Source: Coniella vitis (lineage: Eukaryota; Ascomycota; Sordariomycetes; Diaporthales; Schizoparmaceae). Taken from it: DNA of 64,000 nt. The DNA is taken from positions 1,488,001-1,552,000 of the forward strand of contig WUJK01000004.1 in NCBI GenBank assembly GCA_011317545.1, written 5' to 3'. Positions 34,016 to 46,283 of this stretch are shown here, in pieces. The notes beneath the pieces are model-generated. The model saw nothing but the letters and a program-made list of their open reading frames with translations, was not told the DNA's origin and made no database searches. Each line of letters opens with the position of its first letter. Within the stretch, counting starts at the first letter, position 1. The translations under genes and the position numbers were made by a program.

Positions 34016-34210
34016 TCAACTGACCACACAGCCACCCGAGCGGCTATTCGGACACACTGGGCTAGGACACCGTCCTTCGATCATGGCCTCTTCGACGGTT
34101 GTTGTTGCAGATGAACAACCCGTCTGCGGGCGGTACTTGAGGCAGAGCTGGACAAAGATCAAGTATTCCTTCCCGCAAACTGGGCAATCGTAAGTGTGCC
34201 TCACACACAT
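34016..34210 (-). CDS. Small eight-cysteine protein (64 aa), function unknown
   Basis: Single exon on the minus strand. From the ATG at 34210 the protein starts MCVRHTYDCPVCGKEYLIFV and has cysteines at 2, 9, 12, 23, 32, 48, 53 and 61. It holds a CPVCG knuckle and a second R-C-P-S-P-V-C-P block. The spacing suggests two zinc sites or an all-disulfide core. No signal peptide is visible, so an intracellular zinc-binding protein is the more likely reading. The frame stays open upstream to about 34330, but that part has no cysteine and looks like leader, so I start at the ATG just before the first cysteine. Its stop lies only 80 bp from the stop of the convergent epimerase gene. The dense, regularly spaced cysteines argue against a chance frame, but no family is named. 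Confidence 0.58.
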   Translation of the reverse strand: MCVRHTYDCPVCGKEYLIFVQLCLKYRPQTGCSSATTTVEEAMIEGRCPSPVCPNSRSGGCVVS

Positions 34211-37200
34211 CAAGTCGGAACATATGTCGGCCGTGGTCTCCAACGAGTCGTGCTGAGAAGTGCTGGAGTGAACAAAGGAATGAAAGAGCATATTTGACAG
34301 GCCGGACGGCGTTGGCGCTCTGCACGGCATGAGCTACAACTTTTCTGGTCTTGCTTTTTTAGCCTGTCAGCATGCTGGCGACCCCGGAGAATTTGCTGCG
34401 CTCTCTTTGTGTATCTGAATTGACCCAGCAGCTTCGTCCCACAAGACTAACACGAAATCTGGCTGTGAGCGCGAGAGACAATTTTGACATAAAAACTGCC
34501 AGAGATTTGTGTCGTACTTTGCCACAGTACTAAGCACGGTTTTTCAGGTGGTGCAGGCTGTGGCTCCTCGGATGAAGGGATTCGGCGTGTAGAGCGAGCG
34601 AGCGTGCGTGCGTGCGTGCGTGCGGTGTGGTGGCAACGCCGGCAGTGGACGGGAGGAATGGGCGCCTTTCAGAAAACGGGATGTCGTCCGGCGCCTCTCC
34701 CGATCATGGAACACTCAGGTCTGAGGCAAAGAAACCTGCGCCTGCCAGAACGGTGAAGAAAGCCTTGCCCAACCAAAAGTAATTCCCGGTCCTGCCAGAG
34801 AAATCTCTTGTCAGAGCTGCTTCCTCCGCAACAACAGGCAAGCAGGTGCTGGACTGGGGCTACGGACGTAGGCGCGGAGCAGATGCTCCGTGGCGGCGCT
34901 GATAGGCCCGAGCCCCAGGCGCTTATTTCTAGTAAAATCACAACAGTAGGCTGCACCAAACACCGGGGGGACGGCTGGGTCTAGGCCCAATCGAACTCTT
35001 GGGGGTAGGCCGCAGCCTTGTGAGTCGCCACCACGCCGCCTAGACCTTGCTCTTTTTATAGGAAGTGATGAATGCATCGTCAGTGTTTGCTCTGCCTGCG
35101 TACGCACGGTGGCCAGCACCACAATAAGTATCTACTGTACCGAGCAGAACGGGCTGGCAGGACCCCACAGCGCCTGTCTGGGACGTCTGACGTGCTGCTG
35201 ACGACCATGTCACTTCTCTTGCGAAAAAAAAAAAAAAAAAAGGCCAAGAACAAACCGGCAGGAACAGGGCCAAGAGTGCACCAGAAGGAGCGAGAGTGAA
35301 GTGGAACTTTCTCCGCACTTGACTCGAAATTTCGAGACATGTCGAGTACCGGCCCCGTACAGTAGATGAGATCCGACATGGTTGTCACCGCAAGCGACAC
35401 AAAATCTCCCGGTCTGGGACCGCATAGGCGTTGTGTGGGGGGGGGGGAAGAAACCGACGGGGACCGACTGGGACGATGGGACGACTGGGACGACTGGGAT
35501 GGGGTGTGTTGGGTGCCAGCGCCCGAGTCGGGGCTGTCTCACAAGTTTCTGCCGCCTGTGCAACCAATCTGTCTGCGTCGACTTGACGTGCATCGCGCAC
35601 GTGGTTTTTGACAGAGAGAGAAAAAAGGCGGAGGGGGGGTGGAGGAACGGCGGGCAGAGTACGGCCGCTCGGAGTTCGGCCACACCCGTTGGAGGTTTCT
35701 GTCTGCCTCACCATAACCACCACCACCGCCGCCGCTGCCGCTGCCGCCCCAGTCCGTTCTCGACGTGGTTGTCGACGAGGTTGTCGTGACAGCGCTGGAG
35801 CATTTCTCCTTTCCGAATTTGATCCGGCCGATCACGAGCATGCAATCCGTCTCAGCCGCGAAGAAGCACCTTAATTTGTTCCAGAAGACCCTTAAAAGAA
35901 TCCCCAAGCCCACTCCCCCTTTCCAGCTTGGATATGCCCTGAGTGGCTCGGCTTCCAGGGGCAAGGCAAGCGACGAGGAATGCAAGACCCGCCGCGGTGG
36001 AGCCCGCATCCATGTGGCGTGCCGCCGCTTCGACTGCCGCACCTTCCGGAGGCATCTGGACGAGAACATCCAGGCGACTGGCCGACTACATAATCATAGT
36101 ATGTGCATGGCGATGGATGCACTTACCCCTTCCACCAACCTTTTGTCAATCTCTACCTCTATCCTAGGACAATCGCGGATTCCCATGTTGGCGAATAGAC
36201 AGAAGTCATTTGGAAGCATCTAGAGCAGTCCATGGTCCAGAAACCGCCCCACGACAACAGGTGCAACAAATCAAACAGCCGGATGCGCTGCGGAACCCCG
36301 TGAGCAAGCAGCCTGTCAGCGCTTGCGATTCTCGTGCTGTCGGCACCGTCGCCTTGATACTATGTATGTGTTGGATTCGAACGGTCCTGTGAGGTGGCTT
36401 CCTAGAGGCAAATTGCTGTACGACGCCAATCACTCGGTTCGAGCCGCACTGTGGTCGTGATTGCTTTCATATGCAATTGCCGTGGCACAGAATCGTCGAT
36501 CCTCGAAAGCAATGCGGCGCCACATAACTCAAAAAGAGTGTAGAGAACACGCAATCCCTGTATCCAGAATAGCTGCGCCGCAGCGGCAAGAAAACAAATG
36601 GTCTGACCATGTCAGAGTTGACGGTGCTATAATTTGCTCAAGAACTTGTTGAGCTTATTCCGGTTGTCGTTGTGAAGATCGTGGCTCGTCCCAGCCACCC
36701 AGCCAAGCGAAGCGGAACCCAAGCAGCAACTTGGGCCCGGGACAAGATGTGCGCGCGCAATCACACTGCTGCCTGCTACATGAATGACTAGTGATTGCGT
36801 GCCATTTTGTGCGGGCATCCGCTGTACGCGGCAAATATTCGAGTAAGACGGCGAAGGAAAACATCAAGATCTGTCTTGATATTACCACTTTTGGCAACAA
36901 GACGAGACGAGCACCGGGGCATCAAGGACAAGTCTTGCCACCCGCATGGGCTGCTGATGCGCCAGGGTGGCGTCTGCCACAGCCGAGGAAAAACAAAAAC
37001 AAAAAAAAAATGCATTTCAAAGGCCCCATTCGGGCTCAAAGGGGACCCTTGCTGTGGGGAGGGTTGCGTCAGATTAGACAGAGGTTCCTGACCACGCTAT
37101 TTGCAGAGATTCCCCATGTGTACATAGTACACAGTACATGACAAAGTTTCAAGAAGCTGGCACAGACGGGAGCTTGAATCGTTGGTATGTACATAGTACA

Positions 37201-40200
37201 CCCTCGCTGGATGCCCAGTAGAAGCTAACATGAATAGGTCGTCCGCACCAATTATAAATTTTCCGCCATGTCGATAAGCCAAAACATGCGGCTTTGGACA
37301 TGCGAAACACATCCCAAAGGGCCAATCTTTGAGGCACATGGCAGATTTCCCATTGAACAGCATGGCGCGGGATCCGAGGAGCATGGACCAATCCCAAGAG
37401 CTGCTGCCGTACTGCGGCTACCTCTGCGTGCTCATAGTACTGAACTGCCAAATCAACCGCCAAATTAGGCCTAGAGACTTGCTTAATAATAAGCCAGCCC
37501 GCCTAACCAGGCTGGCAGGTTCCAGGGGTTCTAAACGGCACTCAAAGCACCAGATGATGCGCCTTGTGCCTTGTGGCGGGCAGCCGGGCAGCCCAGAAGG
37601 GGGATAGCCTGCTTGGTTCAAATCCCGTCCAAGTCTGTTAGCCTCGCAGCCTCATGATGCTGCCGCACTGGCGTTTGCACGACTAATTGCACCTAGTAAA
37701 AAAATCAACGACGCGGTTTCGTCCTGGAGCTGTGCTGATTCCCGGCTTATCCCCTGGCAGCAATTCCTAAGAAGAGCAAATACAACTAGTTTCGCCAAGT
37801 CACCTGACAAGGTAAACCTCCACATCCGTTTGCCTAGAAAAAAAAATCTCTTGGCCGTGACCTGCAATAGAGTCCTATATCATTTTCGATTACCACTCTC
37901 CAGGTATACATAGCGAGTAATGACTACATAGTACAAGTGAAGCTGTCGGCTTTAGCATGCACACATGTATTTCTCTCAGTTGTCCTCAGCCGCGTCACAT
38001 GTAAGGGCGTGGCGGCATCCTTCACGAAGCTATCCATTCGGAATCGTTTCCGTGTTCGGAGCCACTTCCGGCCCACTCACGAGCGCACTTTGACCCCGTC
38101 TTGGCCACTTGGGTACTGTTGTGTTGTTGTTTTTTAAACTCTTTTTTAGGCGGCTTTACATTATACTACCATGTATGACAGTGCATCGTACTACCAATCT
38201 GCTATACTATGTATACTATGTACATATCCCGCTTTCCAGCAACTGTTGATGGGGGCACGTTTGTATTGACTCATCAGGGTCTCGGCGTGAATTATCTTGA
38301 GAAGCTCTGTGTCCAGGATACCGCTATGTGGCCAGTTTTATTCTGTTAGACATGATCAACGTGGTGGGCCCTTGGTGGGAGCAAAAGCTCCGTGGTGAAT
38401 GGGACAGGTAAGCCATTGATGAGACTGCCCCAGATTCTGCGCTATGTGTGTCCAGCACGGCCTAAAGCCCCGAATGATGATGCCCTCCTCTGACATAGCA
38501 AGCATCTCATGCAACAAGAGGTAGGTAACTTCTCTGGTGCGCGACGCATACGCCGATACGCCTGACACCGTTAGTAGCGCGCACACATAAGCTCTCTCGT
38601 AATCAAGCCTTGCAAGTAGGGATGCCTTGGGGAGGAAATGTATGCGGCGCCGCATCACTAGAATACACAAAATATGTCCTCATATAGACGTCAGAGCAAG
38701 GCAAGGTTTCAGCAACGATTACATGACAGTTGCCTTCCCCAGAGTATACATAAACCCCATCTCGGAGACACTTCATGCGAATGAGCCAACGATTATATTT
38801 ATTCAACAATCAAAATAATACAAATAATCTGGGGCCCAAATGCTCAACGATTTGCTGTGATATCAAGTGTTGCTCCAAGTTTTGTTGGCACAAGACGAGT
38901 TCACACCCACTGGTTATAGCCTGAGTTTTCGGTGCTATTATCCCTTTTACTCCTCAAAAGCGCCAGTGCTTGGTTGCGGTTTCTGTTTTCGAATCTGGCT
39001 TCAAAGCAGGTGTCTCTCCATCTGAAACTTGCAGAAGAGCTGTGTTTACTATTCAACCTGATGGCTGGTCCTGGACAACAATCACCACAACGGGCTAAAT
39101 ATTACGGGGTAATGTGCTGACAGAGTCTGGTGGGTGCAGCGTTCAACGGTCAAACATTGGGTTTCGCTGCGCTGAAGGTAAATACCAACTCTGGATTATC
39201 TTGTCAATGTGTCCCTCTCAATACAAGACATATCTTGCCCTCTCTGAATTGGGAGCCACCACCACTCAAAGGCTTGGATAGAACCACGACGCATCGGGAT
39301 TGCTCACAAACCATCTACTGTATGTATTTGGTTTCACACAAGTCACTTGTCCGTGCGCAGCAAGGCATTGGGGTGTTGAGCAATCCCAAGACACATTGTG
39401 ACATAGTCGACCTGCTGACACTCTTCCATAACTGACATGTTCTCTCGATTATTCAAAATCCACATGACTTAATTCACTTACTCCTTGAGTGCCGTGTCTG
39501 TATAACTTTGTGTAGCTATTGGTTTGAGAATGTGGATGCTGGCGAGGCTTCAGTTGTACCTCAACAGGGCTGTTGCACGGCTTCTTGTAGGATACTTGAA
39601 CTTGCCATATTCAATGCCATCAGGACATTATGAATACTGACCTTGTTATTTTGTTTATACCACTAATAGCCAGTTGTTTTCTATTGGTGACGCCGTTGCC
39701 AAGTCTCAGAGGTCAGTAAATGGTCCTTCTACGCAGGGAAGCCTTGTCCCAAAGCCGTTCTTGATACGATCTGATCCACACATCAAGACTCTCTTGGGCA
39801 CAAGAATCAAGGAATAAACCGCTAACATGGTTGTGCAGGCTCTCCGCTACTCACGTAGGCTCGAGAGCTTTTGCTTGGCCGTGTGTCTGCTCTTGTTCCA
39901 AGCGTGGAACAGATGAACAGATGCAAAGACCCCCGTATAAAGGTGTCTTAAGCCAGGCACATCATGCTGGTTGGGTCCCACTGCCTGCTGTCAATTCACC
40001 AGGACTCTTAGGCGGTCCAGTACGATCTTCACGGCTGGTTTTTCAGTTGGTGCGTGCCCTGTGTCCAACTCCCATCGCGACCTCTGGGCTCTTGCCTGAT
40101 TCCTCGACCACAAAACGGGGCCTGGAAAGCTTTTCGTCTCCGGCCTTTGTGGATCTGGTTTCTGAACGGGGACCTTCTCCTTCTTTGCTTCATTCTCGCT

Positions 40201-43200
40201 CCTCCGTGCACATGTTTATGCGAGGCAACAGCACTCCCATGCTGCAGTTTCTATTTCCTTCCTCTTTGACCAGAGACCTGCAACAGACACAGTTTGCTTA
40301 TAGAAGTCCCCTCGTTCCTTTAGCCTGACTGCTTCTTGCTACCTTTTATTCTTTCTTTTTCTCTTCGCCTGCTCTTCTCCTCTTTTCTCTCCTCTTCCCC
40401 TCCAATCCTGTACATATCGCCCTGCCTGCTTGCCTGTCGTGCGCCCTGCTGCCGACCAGTGGCTGGGAAAGAGTAGCAAAGGTCAAGGATCTCGTGCCGC
40501 CAGCTCATCAAACGTTCCATCTTGAGCGCTTTGCACTGCCGCTTCTCGGCTGCCGCTGCTCGGAGATGACACAACGATGACACTGCATCGTGCGTCCGCT
40601 TCGATAGTATGGTCACTAAGGGCAACCGAACAGGAATAGCAGCAAGCAGCAAAGAGGATACGACACCATCGCTTGCCCGCACGAAAATGCCACCCGCCAC
40701 CTCACGATCCCGACTGTCCGACCCCTCCGCGTCGCTATTGATCACTTGCCCCCATATTCTGGACCGGTAACATCGGATAAATGTCGGACAATAAGAGCAA
40801 CCCTCTCAGCTCTGTACACCTCTTAGGCCTCTCAACACGGCAAAGACCCAAGGACACACGAGAAACAGGCCTTGGTCTGGACTCGGGGCTCTTGCAACGC
40901 TTGAATACCTCCAGAAGGTCAACATCGGTCGGCTTTGCGAATGCCAAAAGCGCAAGAGGGCTCTGGAGGATTTGTTGAGGACACTGCCTGGCACTATCCA
41001 CATGCAGAGAAAGCTCATAAAAGCGGTGAGATATGTTTCTTATTTTTTTTTTCTCCCCCTACAGTCCTTTCGTGGTGGAGTGGAGCCAATGAGTACTTGC
41101 ATCCTCCAGTGTTATGGTCCTTTTAAAATGCATGTAGGTGCAACAGGCAGCCCTGCCTGATCCTCGTTGATGGCTCAGACGCACATCATCAGGTTTAATG
41201 CACCACTACTGTGATAACGCAAGTGTCTTTGCTTTTACCCAAGCCAGCGTCTTGGCGCAGATGCTCTGACACTGTATGTTTTCCTCGTCATCCTCAAAAG
41301 TCGATGTGCCCGTTTGCCTCCGGAACCACAGCGAGCATTGTGCCGAGCCTCTCTCGCACAATCTTCACAGAAGAAGTGGACTTGCATTTCCATCAAAAGG
41401 TATCTACAACACTATGGATCAACACTCAGATACTCGGGGAACAACTCGCAGACGTGGAAATCTTGCGCGATGTGTCTGGACCCGCCTGCGAGATGCCCTG
41501 CTGTAGTCTCTATCACCTTTGAGTCGCAATGGTCAACCCAATCCCACCCCGCCAGTCTGCGCAGGCCAGACCCCGTGTCGGCATGAAAGGAGGCCCATCG
41601 AAAACGAGGTTTCAGTCTCACCTTCCAGCTAGTTCGGGCTCGGGGAGGAGAGCCCAACCCTAAGATTACGTGGGCCTTTGCCCCGTCCATGGCCTTGCAT
41701 ATCGTGTGCCCAGTAAACCAAAACAGAGAACAAGCAGTAAGGAAGAGATCTCTTATTGGATCAAGTTCTGGAAGCAAACGGTGAGTCGGAAATCTAGATT
41801 CTCGTGGCCACTTGAGTAACACATATTCTTGATGAAGACTGTCGCCACCTTTCCCACAACTCTTGTGCAACTTTAGGCTTGTGTGGGAGTGGAAGCTGGG
41901 GTATCTTTACAAAGGAGACTTCCACCTCCTAACGCTCCAATCTGAATCGAGGCTCAGGATATAATCGACCAAAGTAGTGAGTGGACTGTCCTATACATAC
42001 ACAAGCAAACATTGCAGATCTCGAGAACATTTGACCTATCGTATCGATCTTGGAGTGAAGGCACTCAAAAGCTTGGCATGTGTTATTTCTGGCCCTGGTT
42101 GACAATACTATGCACTTCCAAGGGTGACAAAGGATCATGTTGTGATCAAAGAAGCCTTCCATCTCGAGCGTTGCCGCCCTTTAGATTTCACATTCGGGCA
42201 TATTGGGAGTTCCTCAGTGCTCGATGATGATAACAGGGGTTGGGGGAGGGGGGTGGCTGAGAAATCATGGTATGCGTCCGCGGAAATAGTCAGTCACTTA
42301 ACGGTATTTCTGTATAAATCTTATACTATGTACATAGTAAGCCATTGTATTCATTATTAGCGGCGGATACACCTGCTGCCCCTAAAATCCCAGACAAACT
42401 CCTTGGCTTGGGCAAAAAGAAACAATAGTATCCCATTAGCGAAATGATACTCTTGCATTATCACTCGGACGCATCATCATAGTAATAGTAACCATAGAAA
42501 CACAACCCCGCCACCAGCTCCAGCAACCCGCACCCTGGTGATATCTGATGTGCTTTGAGCCGACGGGGTACGACGAGTACGTAGGGTGTAAAATTCTCAA
42601 TAAGTGGGAATCCTGCCAATTTTCCAATAATGGCGTACCCTATCGTATGACAACTCGGGCTTGTCGTGATATCATTCCGTGGACTAGCTCGGACTGTGCT
42701 CCGACTCATTCATTTCATGTAATCCGATTGGATGGGGAAGATCTGGATACTTGCTCTCCCCCCCCCCCCAATCGGCATTGATCAAATTCACTTGCTGGAA
42801 ATAGACAGAATCTTTTCTCTACATACACTACGACACGGCTATACTGTATTGTGTGCTTTGGCCACATGGGGTAATTAATATGCGCCCCTTCTACCATAGG
42901 AAAGTCTATTTCCCAAAGTAATTGTTAAGATTCACCATCAACTACATAGTTCTGTTTCAAAGAGAGCTTTGAAGGTAAAACAGGTCAAGTATTCAATACC
43001 ATTAATCCAAAATTAGCATTATTCATTTAGCAGCTCATGTAGGTCTATGCCAAGGTCTATGTCTGTGGTCTACAAGACAATCTTTCCCCACCTCTCTCTT
43101 CCTCTTTCAATATGGCCCCCCCTCCCTCTTTTTTTTTTATTTTTTTTATTTTTTTTTTTATTTTTTTATTTTTTTTATTTTTTAATTTTATTTTTTAATT

Positions 43201-43206
43201 TTTTTT
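34211..43206. other. Nine-kilobase region without a convincing gene
   Basis: The longest empty stretch. It has eight exact ACATAGTA/TACTATGT motifs, all between 37122 and 42339, poly-A and poly-G runs (35225-35240, 35438-35448), a GCGTGCGTGCG run (34605-34623), and a C/T-rich leader-like zone at about 40.3-40.8 kb. That zone is followed by a possible 65-codon frame at 40781-40978 (MSDNKSNPLSSVHLLG start) which I could not support. No transposon frames, terminal repeats or tRNA were recognised. Confidence 0.45.
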
Positions 43207-43208
43207 TT
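43129..43208. repeat. T-rich tract interrupted by single A residues
   Basis: About 80 bp made of T8-T10 blocks separated by A or AA. On the minus strand, which is the coding strand of the neighbouring gene, it is an A-rich tract that starts at the stop codon of the 312-aa protein. Confidence 0.95.
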
Positions 43209-44145
43209 ATACATTCTGTATTCTAAACGTCCGATCCGAAGCCGTGATAGCCAACGCCTTTTCGTCCAACACATGATATGACTGCAGCGCAGGCGTCGCC
43301 CCCAGCTCCTCTTCCAGCATCCCCACCAGCCGCTCGCGCAGCCTCGCCTCGCTCGCCACCATGCGCGTCGTCCACACCATGCGCGGATCCTCGGCCAGGG
43401 ACTTTTCGTCGCGGTAGAGGACGAGCACCCGCACGTCACAGAGCCCTTGCTTTTGCGCGGCGTCGACGTCGCTCATGAGCCGCTTGAGCGTGTCCTGCAT
43501 GCGGCCCTCGACGAGGTGCGCGAGGAAGGAGTCGTAGCGGGGCGCATGGGGGTTGGTGGTCGGTGTGGTTGCTGCGATGGCTACATTCGCCGCCGCCGCC
43601 GCCGCCGCCGCCGCAGCTTCTGCCGATGCGGTGTGCTGGTGGCGGCGCGAGTGAGGCAGGCGAGATTGAGGTTGGGCGCGAAAGTGGGTGGTGGGGGTGG
43701 TGGGGGTTGTGGGACGACGGTTGCGGTAACGGCCTGTTACTGCGACGCCCATGCCGCCCGCGAGCGATTGGATCTGTAGTCCTTTGCCGAACTCGGGTGT
43801 CTTTTGAAAGCCGTCATGGACATGGACGACATCCTCCTTTTCCAGGTCTCGAGGCTTCGGCTTTGTGAGCTTGTGGAGTGCGTGATGGTGGTGGTGGTGG
43901 CTGTGGGCGCTGGTAGAGAAGCGTAGATTTGTTGGCGAGAGCAGGCTGCGCGGCGACCTGAGGAAGGATGTGGCAAAGGAAGGAGAAGAGGAGTCTGGGG
44001 AGCGCGGAAAGATGGCCTTGATTGGTGACCAGCTGCTGTTGTTGCCTGTGTATAAGCCCAGGGCGTTTTCCTTTGGGCGGCTGTTGATGATGACAATGGT
44101 GCCCTTGAAGCGTTGCTGGCGCGCGAGCTTGGTTTGGACGGACAT
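43207..44145 (-). CDS. Unknown 312-aa protein with His and Ala runs
   Basis: Single exon, ATG at 44145. I do not recognise it. Residues 1-30 (KLARQQRFKGTIVIINSRPK) look ordered and basic. Residues 36-170 are Ser/Pro/Arg-rich and low complexity with a six-histidine run (83-88), and an alanine run follows (about 177-186). The C-terminal 110 residues look like a real domain: PRYDSFLAHLVEGRMQDTLK, LCDVRVLVLYRDEKSLAEDP, then RMVASEARLRERLVGMLEEE with LGATPALQSYHVLDEKALAI. This is an alpha/beta pattern with a charged helix. An Arg/Ser-rich start without acidic residues up to K25 could target mitochondria, but this is a guess. The long frame with strong G/C third positions against an A/T-rich flank supports a real gene. 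The stop is followed directly by the A-rich tract. Confidence 0.7.
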   Translation of the reverse strand: MSVQTKLARQQRFKGTIVIINSRPKENALGLYTGNNSSWSPIKAIFPRSPDSSSPSFATSFLRSPRSLLSPTNLRFSTSAHSHHHHHHALHKLTKPKPRDLEKEDVVHVHDGFQKTPEFGKGLQIQSLAGGMGVAVTGRYRNRRPTTPTTPTTHFRAQPQSRLPHSRRHQHTASAEAAAAAAAAAANVAIAATTPTTNPHAPRYDSFLAHLVEGRMQDTLKRLMSDVDAAQKQGLCDVRVLVLYRDEKSLAEDPRMVWTTRMVASEARLRERLVGMLEEELGATPALQSYHVLDEKALAITASDRTFRIQNV

Positions 44146-46283
44146 TGTGTATGTATTTGTGGTTTTGGTGGCCGTAGGGGATGTTTATGCAGTCAAATCA
44201 CATAGCCTGATCGTCGTACAGGCTCTGTATCGGATGTGATCAAGCCTCTCGACGACTCTGGATTATGAAGCACGGGCTTGAGTTGGTGATATAAGTTGGA
44301 CGTCTCCGCCCTTTGAGCAATCGTTGAGTTGTTACCAGAACCGTGTCAATCGAAAGTCAATCACTTTTCCTGAAAAGAGAAGAAGAAGAGGGAAAAGGAA
44401 CCGAAGCTGCAGCCGCGTCAAAATGCTTCTGGCTTGAAGTAATTCACTCAAGTCGCAAGGCAAATGAGAAGTAGAGGATTATGCTTAAGCAGTTCGGTTA
44501 GTACACGCTGACGATCGTAGTAATGGCCTGACCGTAATAACTGTAAATATGACTTACTAACACCGATTGTTTCTGGAGGATTAATATCAGGTTGCTAGCA
44601 CCTATGATTGAGTTCGCAAGCGATCAAGAAGTAACATAAGTATTAGAATGCTGAACACCAAAAGAAGGATGGCAAAAGAAAGCTGCATCTCGATGGTTGG
44701 ACCGCCAAGTTGGCGGATTTGAGCATAGATAAAAGTCCAACAATGAGGCGAATTGAACCTCTGTAGCGATCAGTGGTCTTACACTCCAAGACCATGCCTG
44801 AAACTCAATCATGGAAAGCCTGTTAGTAGCAGCGGAACGCTCGACAAGAACGTCCTGGTTGAGTGGTCTGGCTGTTGGGCCGCTCGTCAGCAGCACCCAT
44901 GCTCTCCCTGGTGCCTGTTCCCGCAACGTTGGGCGTCGCCTTTAACAACTCGAGATTTAGGCCTGGGAACTCGAGCTCTTGCCTTGCTCGACGTAGCAAG
45001 GCAATTGCAACATGACCATTGAAACAAAAAAGAAATGAGGATGCAGCTGCTGATGATGCCCAGGTGGATATGCAATGTGGACTTGAAAGCACGAGAGGTC
45101 CATTTCCATTGCCCTCCGTCCCAGCCAGCCGCGGAGTGCGCTGAATGCCCGAAATTACAATGCAAATTAACGAAATTGACTGTGAGCCCAATATCATGGC
45201 TGCCTCGTCCCACGATATTATTATTCACGCATCCTGTGTTGGTGGCTTGAACAAGGCTGGGCCGGCGGTGTCTATGTGCCTGATAGGCTGGTACAAAGCG
45301 GCCCTGAGCGAGGCCATCCACTCAAACACCCGAGACAGATTCTCAGTGCATTTGATCGGATTAAATTGCCTCGCAGATGTATTCCTGGGAAGACTCTAGG
45401 CACTCTGCCCAGAATTTAGCCCGCAGTAACCGTAAGGCATTGGACAGCGTTGCCTGCCTGCCTGGCCTTTATGACATTTCAAAGCCTCGATATATCGCGC
45501 ACAGGTTCTGTGACCTAGAAAGGGGCGGGCTTGATAAACCATTAGGCAGTAGCCCGAATTGCTGCGCTGCTCGGTCAGTGGCAAAACTGTGAGCCTTTGT
45601 CCAGAATGTCGCCTGCAGCCTGGTGTGGTCATCTTGCCTCGAGTCTGGTACTTACGTATTTCATACCGCCATTATTGGAGAAAGACCTGCAAAGTTCCTG
45701 TATGGCCCCATTCGCAACAATGGACAGATCCTGTGCAAAACCCAAACTCCAAGCATAATATTATTATGCTCGCATAAACTCGAGAAAATATGCAGGCAGC
45801 ATAGAGCTCAAGGGCCATGCACTGGATGCACAAGCCTGGCAGGCCTGTTAGTAAACAAACCGATATCCTGGGTCATGCAGAGCCCTTGAAGGTGGAAAGG
45901 CCGCTATCCAGAAAGTGCGCGTTCACAGATAAGCGGTAGCCCTGTTTTACTGAGGACCAAATACCAAAGTCGAAGGTTCAAGTCTGAGTTTCCGCAGCCT
46001 GCCACACGGTCCAATGAGCCACAAGTCTTTTCCACATCCGATAATCAAAATCGTTAGTAGAGAGGCTGGCTGGAGCCGTGTGACTTGCACATCCAACAAT
46101 GGGTGGTGTTTGGTATGCATATACTGGACCAGACTGTGACACACATGCGCAGAGGTTGTAAAATCTCCTGGAAAGTTTGTCTTATCTTTTTCAGTGCTGA
46201 CCCGTCTAATCTACAAATCGATCCCAGAGTTCTGAAACTGCTTGCGCCATAATTCTTCCTCATCGGTATTTTGAGTTGTATAT
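44146..46283. other. Intergenic region, no gene seen
   Basis: 2.1 kb with short frames only. A stretch near 44735-44800 on the minus strand resembles part of a tRNA but does not fold into a full cloverleaf (see rejected items). Confidence 0.55.

Noticed and set aside
35539..36223. Overlapping frames on both strands near 35.5-36.2 kb
   Set aside because: Runs of Ala, Gly, Ser and Thr from a CCACCGCCGCCGCTG repeat; no domain on either strand.
37560..37640. Possible tRNA T-loop (GGTTCAAATCCC)
   Set aside because: The flanks do not pair to make a T-stem and no acceptor or anticodon arm could be built.
39831..40328. 165-codon plus-strand frame
   Set aside because: Ser/Pro/Arg-rich, no motif; it ends inside a C/T-rich leader-like zone.
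44730..44800. Possible tRNA on the minus strand (GAGGTTCAATTCGCCTC and a 6-bp stem)
   Set aside because: The T-arm pairs only if shifted by one, the anticodon-like loop lacks U33, and no acceptor stem matches.
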